Shown here: piece after piece, positions 1 through 7,669 of the stretch | How the letters are laid out: every line of letters starts with the position of its first letter | Position numbering within the stretch: the stretch's first letter is position 1 | DNA from: Latilactobacillus sakei subsp. sakei DSM 20017 = JCM 1157 | GTDB lineage: Bacteria; Bacillota; Bacilli; Lactobacillales; Lactobacillaceae | Length of the DNA stretch: 64,000 nucleotides | Direction: 5' to 3' | Assembly (NCBI RefSeq): GCF_002370355.1 | Contig: NZ_AP017929.1 | Location: 1,116,001-1,180,000 of the forward strand | The notes under the pieces: generated by a model | What the model saw: the letters and a program-made list of their open reading frames with translations, nothing else | Database searches by the model: none | Told to the model about the DNA's origin: nothing | Translations under genes and position numbers: made by a program

Positions 1-389
1 GCATCGAGCGTACCATAGATACCGGTGCCGCCTGCACAAAATAAAACGATGACGGTTACGAGGGCTGAAATAAATTCAGCATCTGTCAAAGTTGTTTTAC
101 GAACTGGAAATAGTTTTGAAATGGGCTTTTCCATTAAGATGGCGCCACGATCAATCCAGTGACCGAAATGAACGGCTAGTCCAATGCCAGTCCCTAAGAC
201 AATTGCGAGGATAACGGCCGGCATATTTCGCATGACGACAATTGCGTTGATGCCCATTCCCATTGAACAAACGCCGAAGATTAAAGTGATCTCTGTTTTG
301 AATCTAGCGGATAGTTTATCACCCAATAAACCACCGATAATACCGCCGAATAAGACGGATAATGAATTAATAATGACGCCAGTTGGCAT
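1..389 (-). CDS. DUF554 family membrane protein (N-terminal part)
   Basis: Reading leftward from the ATG at 387-389, the frame is open to the window edge (about 129 codons), so the C-terminus is missing. The N-terminus MPTGVIINSLSVLFGG, followed by glycine-rich hydrophobic segments (GGIIGGLLGDKLS; GMGINAIVVM), is typical of DUF554 (YdfK/YqgA) integral membrane proteins, whose function is not established. Several transmembrane helices are visible. A terminator hairpin separates it from the LURP-one-like gene upstream on the same strand, so it is probably transcribed on its own. Confidence 0.8.
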   Translation of the reverse strand, partial: MPTGVIINSLSVLFGGIIGGLLGDKLSARFKTEITLIFGVCSMGMGINAIVVMRNMPAVILAIVLGTGIGLAVHFGHWIDRGAILMEKPISKLFPVRKTTLTDAEFISALVTVIVLFCAGGTGIYGTLD

Positions 390-482
390 TGTAAAGACCC
401 CTTTAATTTTAAAAATAACATATTCAACTATACCAATTAAAAAAAGGGGACGCAAATTTTTATGAATTTAACGTTGGGCAAC

Positions 483-510
483 AAAAAAGTCACCGCTTTT
501 GACGGTGACT
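483..510 (-). terminator. Rho-independent terminator after the LURP-one-like gene
   Basis: A 7-bp GTCACCG/CGGTGAC stem, followed on the minus strand by a run of six T, lies just past the stop codon at 518. Confidence 0.8.
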
Positions 511-517
511 CATTTGT

Positions 518-1036
518 TTAACTAAAGCGAAGCGTGTTAGGTGCTAATTTACGAATGAAAGCCTTCGGTTGTGTATACACCCAATGGTTTAAAACGGCTG
601 CAATCAAGATACAAGAGACCTGATCTGCATCTTCCGCAATCGCTAATTTAAAAGTAGGCCCAGCACTTGTCAGGATGATATTAGTTTGCATGATGGTTTG
701 GGTATGGTAGATAATGCGGTATTGATTCTGAATTAGGTCGCCCATGATTAGCCAGTTGAGATTTTTAACATAGACGAATTCATGCCAAACACCCCAAATC
801 TTCTGGAGGCTGCCGATTGATTGGCCGTTTTGAAATAGTTCAAAACTGGGTGAAAACCCGAGTGATTTCTGTTTGATTTCACCGAGTAATTCACCCGAAA
901 GCCGGTAGAGTGAAAAGCCATCTTGGCGTAAGCCGCGACTGCCGACTAAGAGGAATAAGGGCCGTTGGTGGTCATCCATAATCGTTGAGACCCCTTTTAA
1001 GGCACTTGCTTGATGCTTAATGTATAAATCAGGCAT
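518..1036 (-). CDS. LURP-one-related (YxjI-like) protein
   Basis: A 172-aa soluble protein. The pattern of short beta-strands (for example GSRGLRQDGFSLYRLSGELLG and later LNWLIMGDLIQNQYRIIYH) fits the LURP-one/Tubby-C-terminal-like fold found in Firmicute YxjI proteins. No catalytic residues are known for the family and its role is unclear. The start lies 6 bp after the stop of the HAD phosphatase, so the two are probably co-transcribed. The family call rests on overall pattern rather than a signature motif. Confidence 0.6.
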   Translation of the reverse strand: MPDLYIKHQASALKGVSTIMDDHQRPLFLLVGSRGLRQDGFSLYRLSGELLGEIKQKSLGFSPSFELFQNGQSIGSLQKIWGVWHEFVYVKNLNWLIMGDLIQNQYRIIYHTQTIMQTNIILTSAGPTFKLAIAEDADQVSCILIAAVLNHWVYTQPKAFIRKLAPNTLRFS

Positions 1037-1042
1037 AACCTA

Positions 1043-1930
1043 TCACTTCTTTTCGGCTGCTTGGTTAAGATCAATGGCGTGATAAATGGCTTGGGCAACG
1101 CCGTCTTGTGTGTTTTTAGCGGTATGGTAATTAGCTAAGTCGGTAATTGTGGGCACTGCGTTAGCCATCGCAACGCCAATGCCTGCTGCTTCGATCATGG
1201 AATAATCATTGAGATTATCACCAATCGCCATTGTTTCAGACATTGGAATTCCTTTTTCCTTGGCATAGGCTGCAAGTGCAATCCCTTTTTGCGCGTTGAT
1301 GTGGTTGATTTCGATATTGTTGCTAGAAGAGGAGGTGACAATTAAATCGCCACGTTCTTCACAGAAAACCTTCACGGGTTCTAAATCCGCAAGACCTTTC
1401 GTACTGAAAGCAATAATTTTAACAATTTTGATGGTTGGATCAGCAATAATGCCGGCATAATGATCATCGACATAGTTGATATTCATTAATTCTAGACGCG
1501 CTGCAGCTAAGGCAACGGCAATTTTATAACTAGTATCAGGATTGAGGTCGACTAATAGATCGGCCACGTTTTGAATGCGATTGACCTGGCTGTCAGAATA
1601 GTTCCCGGCAGTGGTCATCAATTCAAAATAGTAACCACTAGCGCGTAATTCATCCGTAACTGCCACGACAGTAGCGGGTTCAATTGGAATGTTGATGACT
1701 TCGTTGCTCAATTGATCGAAGACTTGGGCGCCATTCATGGTAATTAAGGCTGGTTTGATACCACCTTCAGCCATTAGCGGAAGTGCTTCGTTGCGACTGC
1801 GCCCGGTAGCGACGATGAATTCAATACCAGCGTCTTGAGCCGCTTTGATGGCATTGATGTTACCGTCAGAAACCTGCATTTTATCATTTAAAAGGGTACC
1901 GTCCATGTCAGATGCGATAAGTGAAATCAA
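1043..1930 (-). CDS. Cof-type HAD-IIB phosphatase
   Basis: 295 aa, the usual length for Cof/YidA-type sugar-phosphate phosphatases. Motif I is DMDGTLLND at residues 8-16, holding the nucleophile and acid/base Asp. A motif II-like VATGRS follows near residue 40. The C-terminal metal-binding motif is AIGDNLNDYSMIEAAG near residues 234-249, followed by GVAMANA. Between these lies the alpha/beta cap domain of class IIB. These enzymes dephosphorylate sugar phosphates or flavin/pyridoxal phosphates in the cytosol; the substrate cannot be told from sequence. It is the first gene of a two-gene minus-strand unit. Confidence 0.9.
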   Translation of the reverse strand: MISLIASDMDGTLLNDKMQVSDGNINAIKAAQDAGIEFIVATGRSRNEALPLMAEGGIKPALITMNGAQVFDQLSNEVINIPIEPATVVAVTDELRASGYYFELMTTAGNYSDSQVNRIQNVADLLVDLNPDTSYKIAVALAAARLELMNINYVDDHYAGIIADPTIKIVKIIAFSTKGLADLEPVKVFCEERGDLIVTSSSSNNIEINHINAQKGIALAAYAKEKGIPMSETMAIGDNLNDYSMIEAAGIGVAMANAVPTITDLANYHTAKNTQDGVAQAIYHAIDLNQAAEKK

Positions 1931-2045
1931 TTCAATTCCTCCTGAAAACGTATTTTTAAAGACTTAGTTATATCTTAGCATGGGAGGGCACTTTCTTCTA
2001 GCAACTTGTGTTAAAACAGGATAAACTAATCGATGAGGTGAAAAA

Positions 2046-2735
2046 ATGAAAACAATTATTCATAATGATTGGCAAACCGTCTTAGAACCAGAGTTTGCCA
2101 AACCTTATTATGGTCAGTTGCATCAATTTTTGAAGCAAGAATATGCGACGACTACGGTCTATCCGGAAATGCACCATATTTTCCAAGCTTTCGAGTGGAC
2201 GCCATTCGAACAAGTCAAAGTTGTGATACTGGGTCAAGATCCTTATCACGGTCCACATCAAGCGCATGGCTGTAGTTTCTCAGTATTGCCAGGGGTTAAA
2301 GTGCCGCCATCATTAAAGAATATCTATAAGGAACTACAAACGGATGTCGGTTTTAATCCTGTTAATCATGGCTATTTGAAGGCCTGGGCAGATCAAGGCG
2401 TGTTCCTATTAAATACTGTGTTGACTGTGCGAGCCGGTGAGGCCAATTCTCATCGCCAGCAAGGTTGGGAGCAACTAACTGATGCGGCGATTGCGGCCTT
2501 GTCAAAACGCGGGCACGTGGTCTTTATTTTATGGGGCAATGCGGCTAAAGCTAAACGGGTCTTAATCGATGAAAGTCAAAATGCGGTGTTAACGGCTGTT
2601 CATCCAAGTCCGCTAGCAGCCTACCATGGCTTCTTTGGCTCCAAACCATTTTCACAAACAAATCAGCAGTTAAAACAGTGGGCAATGACGCCCATTAATT
2701 GGCAATTACCACAAGACGTTTCTGAACAAAAGTAA
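2046..2735 (+). CDS. ung: Uracil-DNA glycosylase
   Basis: 229 aa. Family 1 UDG removes uracil from DNA in base-excision repair. The water-activating motif GQDPYHGP is near residue 63, the uracil-binding region includes [10 protein letters not shown], and the DNA-intercalation loop [13 protein letters not shown] lies near residue 182. The ATG is preceded by GAGGTG at good spacing. A cre-like sequence overlaps its stop codon and belongs to the following pta promoter. Confidence 0.97.
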   Translation: MKTIIHNDWQTVLEPEFAKPYYGQLHQFLKQEYATTTVYPEMHHIFQAFEWTPFEQVKVVILGQDPYHGPHQAHGCSFSVLPGVKVPPSLKNIYKELQTDVGFNPVNHGYLKAWADQGVFLLNTVLTVRAGEANSHRQQGWEQLTDAAIAALSKRGHVVFILWGNAAKAKRVLIDESQNAVLTAVHPSPLAAYHGFFGSKPFSQTNQQLKQWAMTPINWQLPQDVSEQK

Positions 2736-2745
2736 AACGCTCTCA
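2732..2745 (+). promoter_or_regulatory. cre-like site upstream of pta
   Basis: GTAAAACGCTCTCA matches 11 of 14 positions of the CcpA operator TGAAAACGCTTTCA. It overlaps the ung stop and is centred about 50 bp before the probable pta transcription start. In Bacillus subtilis a cre at a comparable upstream position lets CcpA activate pta. Activation here is inferred. Confidence 0.5.
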
Positions 2746-2753
2746 TTATTGAC

Positions 2754-2782
2754 TTGTCGGACGATAAGAAACGTTGTATGAT
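2754..2782 (+). promoter_or_regulatory. Probable pta promoter
   Basis: TTGTCG at 2754-2759, a 17-bp spacer, then TATGAT at 2777-2782. This is a good match to a sigma-70/SigA promoter in the ung-pta gap. Confidence 0.6.
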
Positions 2783-2797
2783 TGTATCAGATTATAA

Positions 2798-2811
2798 ATA
2801 AAACGCTTTTA
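2798..2811 (+). promoter_or_regulatory. Second cre-like site in the pta leader
   Basis: ATAAAACGCTTTTA also agrees with the cre consensus at 11 of 14 positions and has a palindromic core. It lies between the promoter and the ribosome binding site, where a bound CcpA would act as a roadblock rather than an activator. Confidence 0.4.
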
Positions 2812-2825
2812 TGGAGGTTACTATT

Positions 2826-3812
2826 TTGGATTTATTTGAAAGTTTGAAAGCAAAAATTACGAGTCATGATTTTAAGATTGTTTTTCCTGAAGGAACAGAA
2901 CCTAGAATTATTGGTGCAGCAGCCCGTTTAAATGCTGATCGAATTTTAAAACCAATTTTAATCGGGGATGCAGCTGATATTCAAAGCATTGCATCTGCCA
3001 AAGGGTTTAACCTCACAGGGATTACAATTATTGATCCTAAAGCGTATCCTCAAGCAGATTTTGACACAATGGTAGCAGCTTTTGTTGAACGTCGTAAAGG
3101 TAAAGCAACGGCGGAACAAGCCCAAACTATTTTACAAGATCCTAATTACTTTGGCACAATGATGGTTTATCTTGATTTGGCCGACGGGATGGTCTCAGGT
3201 GCTGTTCACTCAACCGGTGATACAGTCCGTCCAGCTCTTCAAATTATTAAAACAAAACCTGGCATCCAACGGACAAGTGGGGCCTTCATCATGCAACGCG
3301 GTCGCGACAATGAACGTTATTTATTCTCAGACTGTGCGATCAACATCAATCCAAATGCACAAGAATTAGCAGAAATTGCAGTGGCTTCAGCACGCACGGC
3401 TGAATTATTTGATATTGATCCTAAAGTGGCACTTTTGAGCTTCTCAACAATGGGTTCTGCCCGTGGTGAAGAAGTGACAAAAGTCCAAGAAGCAACGAAG
3501 ATTGCCCAAGAATTAGCACCTGACTTAGACATCGACGGTGAATTACAATTCGATGCCGCTTATGTCCCAGTAGTTGCTAACCAAAAAGCACCAGATTCAA
3601 AAGTCGCTGGGCAAGCCAACGTCTTCGTATTCCCAGAATTACAATCAGGGAACATTGGCTACAAGATTGCCCAACGTTTCGGTAACTTCGAAGCAATCGG
3701 TCCAATCCTACAAGGCTTAAATAAACCAATCTCAGATTTATCACGCGGGAGCAACGAAGAAGATGTTTACAAGTTAGCCATCATCACAGCTGCCCAAGCA
3801 TTACAAAACTAG
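2826..3812 (+). CDS. pta: Phosphate acetyltransferase
   Basis: Converts acetyl-CoA and phosphate to acetyl phosphate, the substrate of AckA (encoded at 42.6 kb). The protein is single-domain, about 328 aa, with EutD/Pta motifs IVFPEGTEPRIIGAA at the start, VSGAVHSTGDTVRPALQ near residue 125 and FSTMGSARGEE near residue 200. I start it at the TTG at 2826. The upstream ATG at 2811 lies inside the Shine-Dalgarno ATGGAGG, and the TTG gives MDLFESLKAK, the usual start. It is monocistronic with its own terminator. Confidence 0.95.
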   Translation: MDLFESLKAKITSHDFKIVFPEGTEPRIIGAAARLNADRILKPILIGDAADIQSIASAKGFNLTGITIIDPKAYPQADFDTMVAAFVERRKGKATAEQAQTILQDPNYFGTMMVYLDLADGMVSGAVHSTGDTVRPALQIIKTKPGIQRTSGAFIMQRGRDNERYLFSDCAININPNAQELAEIAVASARTAELFDIDPKVALLSFSTMGSARGEEVTKVQEATKIAQELAPDLDIDGELQFDAAYVPVVANQKAPDSKVAGQANVFVFPELQSGNIGYKIAQRFGNFEAIGPILQGLNKPISDLSRGSNEEDVYKLAIITAAQALQN

Positions 3813-3831
3813 AGTGTCTTAGCATTTAATC

Positions 3832-3873
3832 AAAGAGGCTTAGGATAATGGTGACGTTATCTTAAGCCTCTTT
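3832..3873 (+). terminator. Terminator after pta
   Basis: Long stem (AGAGGCTTA.GATAA with its complement) around an 8-nt loop, ending in CTCTTT. Confidence 0.8.
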
Positions 3874-3968
3874 ATGTTTGCTTTTGAGAATCTTCGGATA
3901 GCAATGCTTTCCTCACTTGTTATTTTTCGGTATAATGCAGACAAAGAGTCAATAGAATGAGGCGAATT

Positions 3969-4433
3969 ATGTTAGAATTTCAAACAACGCAACCAGAAGA
4001 AACGATTACGATTGCTAAAAAATTAGGCCGCCAATTGCAAGCAGGCGATGTTTTACTACTCGATGGTGATTTGGGTGCCGGTAAAACAACTTTCACTAAG
4101 GGATTAGCGGAAGGTTTGGATATTAAACGGTATATCAAAAGTCCCACGTTTACTTTGATTCGAGAATACCCAGATGGCCGGATTCCACTTTATCATATGG
4201 ATGTTTATCGGTTAGAAGAAACCGGCGCCAGTGATCTTGGTTTAGAGGAATATTTTGATGGGGATGGCGTTTCAGTCATTGAATGGAGTCAATTTATTGC
4301 TGATGAATTACCAAGTGACTACTTGACGATTCATTTCAATAAAAATGATGACGACGATCAAATGCGGACACTTGTTTTTGAACCGCACGGTGCGCGTTAC
4401 ACGGCCTTGGTTGAGGCTAGTTTTGACAACTAA
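3969..4433 (+). CDS. tsaE: tRNA t6A biosynthesis ATPase TsaE
   Basis: About 154 aa. TsaE is the ATPase partner of TsaB/TsaD in making N6-threonylcarbamoyladenosine at tRNA position 37. Visible motifs are Walker A GDLGAGKTTFTKG near residue 40, SPTFTLIREY near residue 62, and YHMDVYRLE followed by VIEWSQF. An in-frame ATG at 3957 exists, but GAGGCG directly before the ATG at 3969 makes the later start (MLEFQTTQPEE) more likely. The 3' end overlaps the following acetyltransferase start by 11 bp, so the two are translationally linked. Confidence 0.93.
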   Translation: MLEFQTTQPEETITIAKKLGRQLQAGDVLLLDGDLGAGKTTFTKGLAEGLDIKRYIKSPTFTLIREYPDGRIPLYHMDVYRLEETGASDLGLEEYFDGDGVSVIEWSQFIADELPSDYLTIHFNKNDDDDQMRTLVFEPHGARYTALVEASFDN

Positions 4434-4950
4434 ATCTTTAGTAATTCGGCCTGTGCAGGTAACGGATGCACGGGCTTATTTATGTTTTTTAAACCAAGTG
4501 GTACAGGAAACGCCATTTTTACCAATCGCAGCGGAAAACTTGGCGATGTCTGAGGCGTTTTGCGAACTGACGTTACGAGCCGTGCTTGATAGTTCAACTG
4601 ATGCTTTATGGGTGGCAGTTGATGGGGCTAAGATTGTCGGGGCTGCTCGGCTTGTGAGTGAACCCGAACCAGGCTTGCAACACATTGGCGAAATAAGTGT
4701 TGCCGTTTTAAAAGTATACTGGCGACAAAAAATTGGCACACAATTGTTAGACGCACTATTACAAGCAATCAGCGCTAGTGGACAACCGCGCCGAATCGTA
4801 TTAACAGTTCAAGCACGTAACCAAGGTGCGATTCAGCTTTATCAGCAATTTGGTTTTCAAATTGAGGCCAAACTAGAAGCGGGCTATTATGATCCGGCAG
4901 TTGGCATGCTGCCAGTATTGCAAATGGTGCGCTTGATTAATATAGAGTAG
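4423..4950 (+). CDS. GNAT family N-acetyltransferase
   Basis: About 175 aa from the TTG at 4423, which has GAGG seven bases upstream and overlaps the end of tsaE; longer in-frame extensions lie wholly inside tsaE. The acetyl-CoA binding loop is KVYWRQKIGTQLLDALLQ (variant Q/RxxGxG/A), followed by LTVQARNQGAIQLYQQFGF, the classic GNAT motif B. Being next to tsaE suggests a RimI-like position, but the sequence is closer to generic Firmicute GNATs, and the substrate is unknown. Confidence 0.85.
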   Translation: MTTKSLVIRPVQVTDARAYLCFLNQVVQETPFLPIAAENLAMSEAFCELTLRAVLDSSTDALWVAVDGAKIVGAARLVSEPEPGLQHIGEISVAVLKVYWRQKIGTQLLDALLQAISASGQPRRIVLTVQARNQGAIQLYQQFGFQIEAKLEAGYYDPAVGMLPVLQMVRLINIE

Positions 4951-4961
4951 GAGATTTAAAC

Positions 4962-5870
4962 GTGATACAACAACGGAGAAAAGGGATTTATTTAGCAATT
5001 TTAGGCTCAATTTTTTGGGGTATTCAGGGGCCAGTATCACAATGGCTATTTACAGATACACCAATTGCACCAGAGTGGTTGATGGGCGTCAAAATGGGGT
5101 TATCAGGGCTCTTCTTATTAGGTTATGCATTCAGTAAGCAACCGAAAACTGTCACAGCAGTTTGGCGGCAACCGCGAGATGCTGGGCGACTATTGGCTTT
5201 TGCTATTTTAGGATTATCGGCTGTCCAGTACGCTTATTTTTTAACAATTCAAGCTAGCAACGCACCGACTACGACGATTTTGCAACAATTAGGGACCGTC
5301 ATGATTATCATTATCAGTCTTGTGATCTATCATAAGACACCTAGCCGAACCGAATTAATCGCTGTTATTGTCGCTTTATTGGGGACTTGGTTATTGGTCA
5401 CTAAGGGGCAACTCACTCAGTTATCGATTTCAGGCGCAGCATTAGGCTTGGGCTTGTGTCTTGGTTTCTCAGGTGCATTAAATACGTTAATCCCAGGTAA
5501 ATTATTTCAGAAGTATGATACGTTGGTGATTGTGGCCTGGGCAATGCTAATTGGAGGCGTGTTATTTAATGTGATTCATCCATTTTGGGTGGATGCACCA
5601 CCAATGAACATGCCCACAATCATCAGTGTGTTATTCATTGCCATTTTTGGGACAGCTTTGGCTAACCTTTGCTTTTTAGGGAGCTTGAATTACATTACCC
5701 CCACAACAGCCGGTTTATTGAATACTTTTGAACCGTTAGCTGCGACAATTGGGACAGTGTTATTTTTAAAAACGAGTTTCAATCATTGGGAAGTCATCGG
5801 GGGCTTGTTGGTTATCAGTACAGTTTTCATTCTTAGTTTTGGAAATCGCCGGGGAATCAGCAAAAAATAA
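4962..5870 (+). CDS. EamA/DMT family transporter
   Basis: 302 aa from a GTG preceded by GGAGATT. About ten hydrophobic helices in two EamA repeats; GSIFWGIQGPVSQWLF opens the first repeat and LGLGLCLGFSGALNTLIPG the second. Members export amino acids or other metabolites through the cytoplasmic membrane; substrate not determinable. It starts 11 bp after the acetyltransferase stop and is the last gene of the tsaE-GNAT-EamA unit. Confidence 0.88.
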   Translation: MIQQRRKGIYLAILGSIFWGIQGPVSQWLFTDTPIAPEWLMGVKMGLSGLFLLGYAFSKQPKTVTAVWRQPRDAGRLLAFAILGLSAVQYAYFLTIQASNAPTTTILQQLGTVMIIIISLVIYHKTPSRTELIAVIVALLGTWLLVTKGQLTQLSISGAALGLGLCLGFSGALNTLIPGKLFQKYDTLVIVAWAMLIGGVLFNVIHPFWVDAPPMNMPTIISVLFIAIFGTALANLCFLGSLNYITPTTAGLLNTFEPLAATIGTVLFLKTSFNHWEVIGGLLVISTVFILSFGNRRGISKK

Positions 5871-5871
5871 G

Positions 5872-5900
5872 TTAACGTAATAAAGTAAATGTGGTACAAT
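5872..5900 (+). promoter_or_regulatory. Probable promoter of a small RNA
   Basis: TTAACG at 5872-5877, 17-bp spacer, TACAAT at 5895-5900, starting 2 bp past the EamA stop codon. No coding gene follows on this strand before the convergent exonuclease gene, so the promoter would drive a non-coding transcript. Confidence 0.5.
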
Positions 5901-5905
5901 TATTA

Positions 5906-6049
5906 GTGGATAAAAAGCTATTTAATCATTAGTGCGATTGCTAATGGTTAAATGTATTAATGACACACCTTAATGTTGATTTAGCTTTAATCCACCATTG
6001 CTAATAAAGAGGCTATCAGTAACCATTTCAGTTACTGATAGCCTCTTTT
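5906..6049 (+). ncRNA. Candidate structured small RNA (about 145 nt)
   Basis: Transcription from the promoter just upstream would begin at or near 5906. The predicted fold has closing stem P1 pairing GTGGATAAAAAGCT (5906-5919) with AGCTTTAATCCAC (5983-5995). Hairpin P2 is TTTAATCATTAG (5921-5932) with CTAATGGTTAAA (5941-5952). A short P3 is ATTAA (5956-5960) with TTAAT (5970-5974). Together they form a three-way junction, followed by a 15-bp terminator at 6009-6045. No ORF of note lies inside. It could instead be the 3' UTR of the EamA gene. I do not recognise an Rfam family. Confidence 0.5.
6009..6049. terminator. Strong bidirectional terminator
   Basis: A perfect 15-bp stem (GAGGCTATCAGTAAC and its complement) with a 7-nt loop, then TTTT. 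It ends the candidate small RNA or EamA transcript on the plus strand, and on the minus strand it follows the exonuclease gene and its downstream repeat. Confidence 0.85.
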
Positions 6050-6059
6050 GTTGGTAGGA

Positions 6060-6083
6060 TTAAATCGCTTTGAAGGGCATGCT
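6060..6083 (-). repeat. Fragment of the structured repeat (5' arm only)
   Basis: On the minus strand this reads ATGCCCTTCAAAGCGATTTA, closely resembling the left arm of the repeat copies at 6089-6205 and 19345-19463, but no matching right arm follows. It looks like a truncated sixth copy directly beyond the complete one. Confidence 0.5.
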
Positions 6084-6088
6084 ATTTA

Positions 6089-6205
6089 AAACGTGCGTTC
6101 AAAGCTAACTTCTCCATCTTGCTACGTATTGCAAATAATCGACTAAAGTCGCTTACTCACAACACTATGCAAGTACTCGAAGTTAAACCACTTTGAAGGG
6201 CACTC
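6089..6205 (-). repeat. Structured intergenic repeat, copy C
   Basis: A 117-nt minus-strand element beginning GAGTGC and ending GCACGTTT. Outer arms TTCAAAG/CTTTGA, second arms CTTGC/GCAAG next to the conserved TACGTAG, and inner hairpin CGAC-ttta-GTCG. The first bases overlap the stop codon of the exonuclease gene, so the element forms the start of its 3' UTR, ahead of the terminator. It belongs to the same family as the copies at 10.8, 19.2, 19.3 and 60.2 kb. Confidence 0.7.
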
Positions 6206-6741
6206 TAGCCGATTATTTTCGTGACCTGTTTTAGTGGGTCTGTGCCAAACTCTTGTGCTTCTTTAATCAGAATTTTGGCGCATGCGATACTGTCAGCTAG
6301 TGCATTGTGGTGATTTTCGAGTGGAATTTCTAAGTTGGTACATAATGTATTTAACTTATGATTTTTAAATTGGGGATAAAGCCGACGACCAGTTGTTAAA
6401 GTGTCGAGGGCTAAATAGTGAGGTTCTGGGATGTCGTAGTGTTGGAGTGTGCTACGAAGGACACCGATATCAAAGGTCGCATTGTGCGCCACAACTAATT
6501 TTTGCGGTGTGAAAAAAGGTGCGATGTGTGGCCAAACTTGATCAAACTTAGGGGCTTGGGCCACATCATCTTCATAAATACCGTGAATCTGGCTATTACG
6601 GCTACTAAAATAAGTTTCGGGTTTAATAAGGGTGTAAAATTGATCGACAATTTGGTCGTTACGAACAACGACTAGTGCAATTGAACAAGCACTGTCGCGT
6701 TGACCATTGGCGGTTTCAAAATCCATTGCAACGAAATTCAC
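6205..6741 (-). CDS. DnaQ-like 3'-5' exonuclease
   Basis: 178 aa. The DEDDh exonuclease motifs are visible: ExoI AMDFETAN (D7, E9), ExoII VVAHNATFDIGVL, and ExoIII HHNALADSIACAKIL with the catalytic His and Asp. It is a stand-alone domain like those related to DNA polymerase III epsilon; the target (DNA proofreading, repair or RNA) is unknown. The convergent side carries repeat copy C, which begins within its stop codon. It lies 35 bp downstream of exoA on the same strand, so the two repair-type nucleases may be co-transcribed. Confidence 0.9.
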   Translation of the reverse strand: MNFVAMDFETANGQRDSACSIALVVVRNDQIVDQFYTLIKPETYFSSRNSQIHGIYEDDVAQAPKFDQVWPHIAPFFTPQKLVVAHNATFDIGVLRSTLQHYDIPEPHYLALDTLTTGRRLYPQFKNHKLNTLCTNLEIPLENHHNALADSIACAKILIKEAQEFGTDPLKQVTKIIG

Positions 6742-6776
6742 TGTTTCTACCTCGCTTTATTTGAAGTTTGCTTATT

Positions 6777-7541
6777 CTAAGCGAATAAATCTTGTGTGTC
6801 AAGTTCTACGGGACAATGATCTGAACCATAGATTTCCGTATGGATTTTGGCATCCATTAATTTTGGTTGGAGCTCGTCAGAAGTGATGAAATAGTCAATC
6901 CGCCAACCGGCATTGTTATCGCGTGCATGGAATCGATAGCTCCACCAAGAATAAATATCGGCTTGTTCAGGATAAAAATAACGGAAGGTGTCTGTGAATC
7001 CAGATTGAAGAAGTGTCGTCATTTGGGCCCGCTCTTCATCAGAAAAGCCAGCACTCTTGTGGTTGGTTCGATCGTTTTTCAAATCAATTGCTTCATGCGC
7101 CACGTTTAAATCGCCGCAGAAAATAACCGGTTTTTGCGTGCCTAGTTGTTGCACGTAAGTTCTAAACGCGTTTTCCCAAGTCATGCGGTAATCTAACCGT
7201 TTTAATTGATTTTGCGAATTAGGGGTGTAGCAAGTGATCAAGAAAAATTGAGGGTATTCTAATGTAATTACACGGCCCTCATGGTCATGTTCAGGTTGTT
7301 GAATACCGTAAGTGACATTGAGTGGTTCATGTTTCGTGAAAATAGCCGTACCAGAATAACCTTTTTTCTCGGCATAATTAAAGTATTGATGGTAGCCAGG
7401 TAAATCAAGTTCAACTTGACCAGCTTGCATTTTTGTTTCTTGTAGACAGAAAAAATCGGCATCTAATTGTTCAAAGGTAGTCATAAAATCCTTTTTTAAA
7501 ACGGCTCGTAAGCCATTAACATTCCAAGAGATAAATTTCAT
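6777..7541 (-). CDS. exoA: Exodeoxyribonuclease III / AP endonuclease
   Basis: About 254 aa. Cuts DNA at abasic sites in base-excision repair, the step after Ung. Endonuclease/exonuclease/phosphatase motifs: MKFISWNVNGLRA at the start, FCLQETKMQ (metal-binding Glu), VIFCGDLNVAHE and C-terminal YGSDHCPVELD. An in-frame extension to 7616 exists, but MKFISWNVNG is the conserved N-terminus and has GAGGCG upstream, so the ATG at 7539-7541 is chosen. Confidence 0.95.
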   Translation of the reverse strand: MKFISWNVNGLRAVLKKDFMTTFEQLDADFFCLQETKMQAGQVELDLPGYHQYFNYAEKKGYSGTAIFTKHEPLNVTYGIQQPEHDHEGRVITLEYPQFFLITCYTPNSQNQLKRLDYRMTWENAFRTYVQQLGTQKPVIFCGDLNVAHEAIDLKNDRTNHKSAGFSDEERAQMTTLLQSGFTDTFRYFYPEQADIYSWWSYRFHARDNNAGWRIDYFITSDELQPKLMDAKIHTEIYGSDHCPVELDTQDLFA

Positions 7542-7669
7542 AGCGCTTCGCCTCGTTTCTATCCTATATTTTAACGGTCTATGAGTAATTACGCAAAAGA
7601 AGTGTTGACTGTTCAATTACGGTCTACTTTGTTAAACTAGAATAAGATTATTTGAGAGGAACGACAGCC

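Noticed and set aside
184-465. 93-aa plus-strand ORF at the left edge
   Set aside because: It runs antisense through the DUF554 gene, has no ribosome binding site and a low-complexity Pro/Ile composition.
5906-5995. Purine-type riboswitch as an explanation of the three-way junction
   Set aside because: The conserved loop-loop bases and J2/3 of purine riboswitches are missing, and no gene follows on the same strand.
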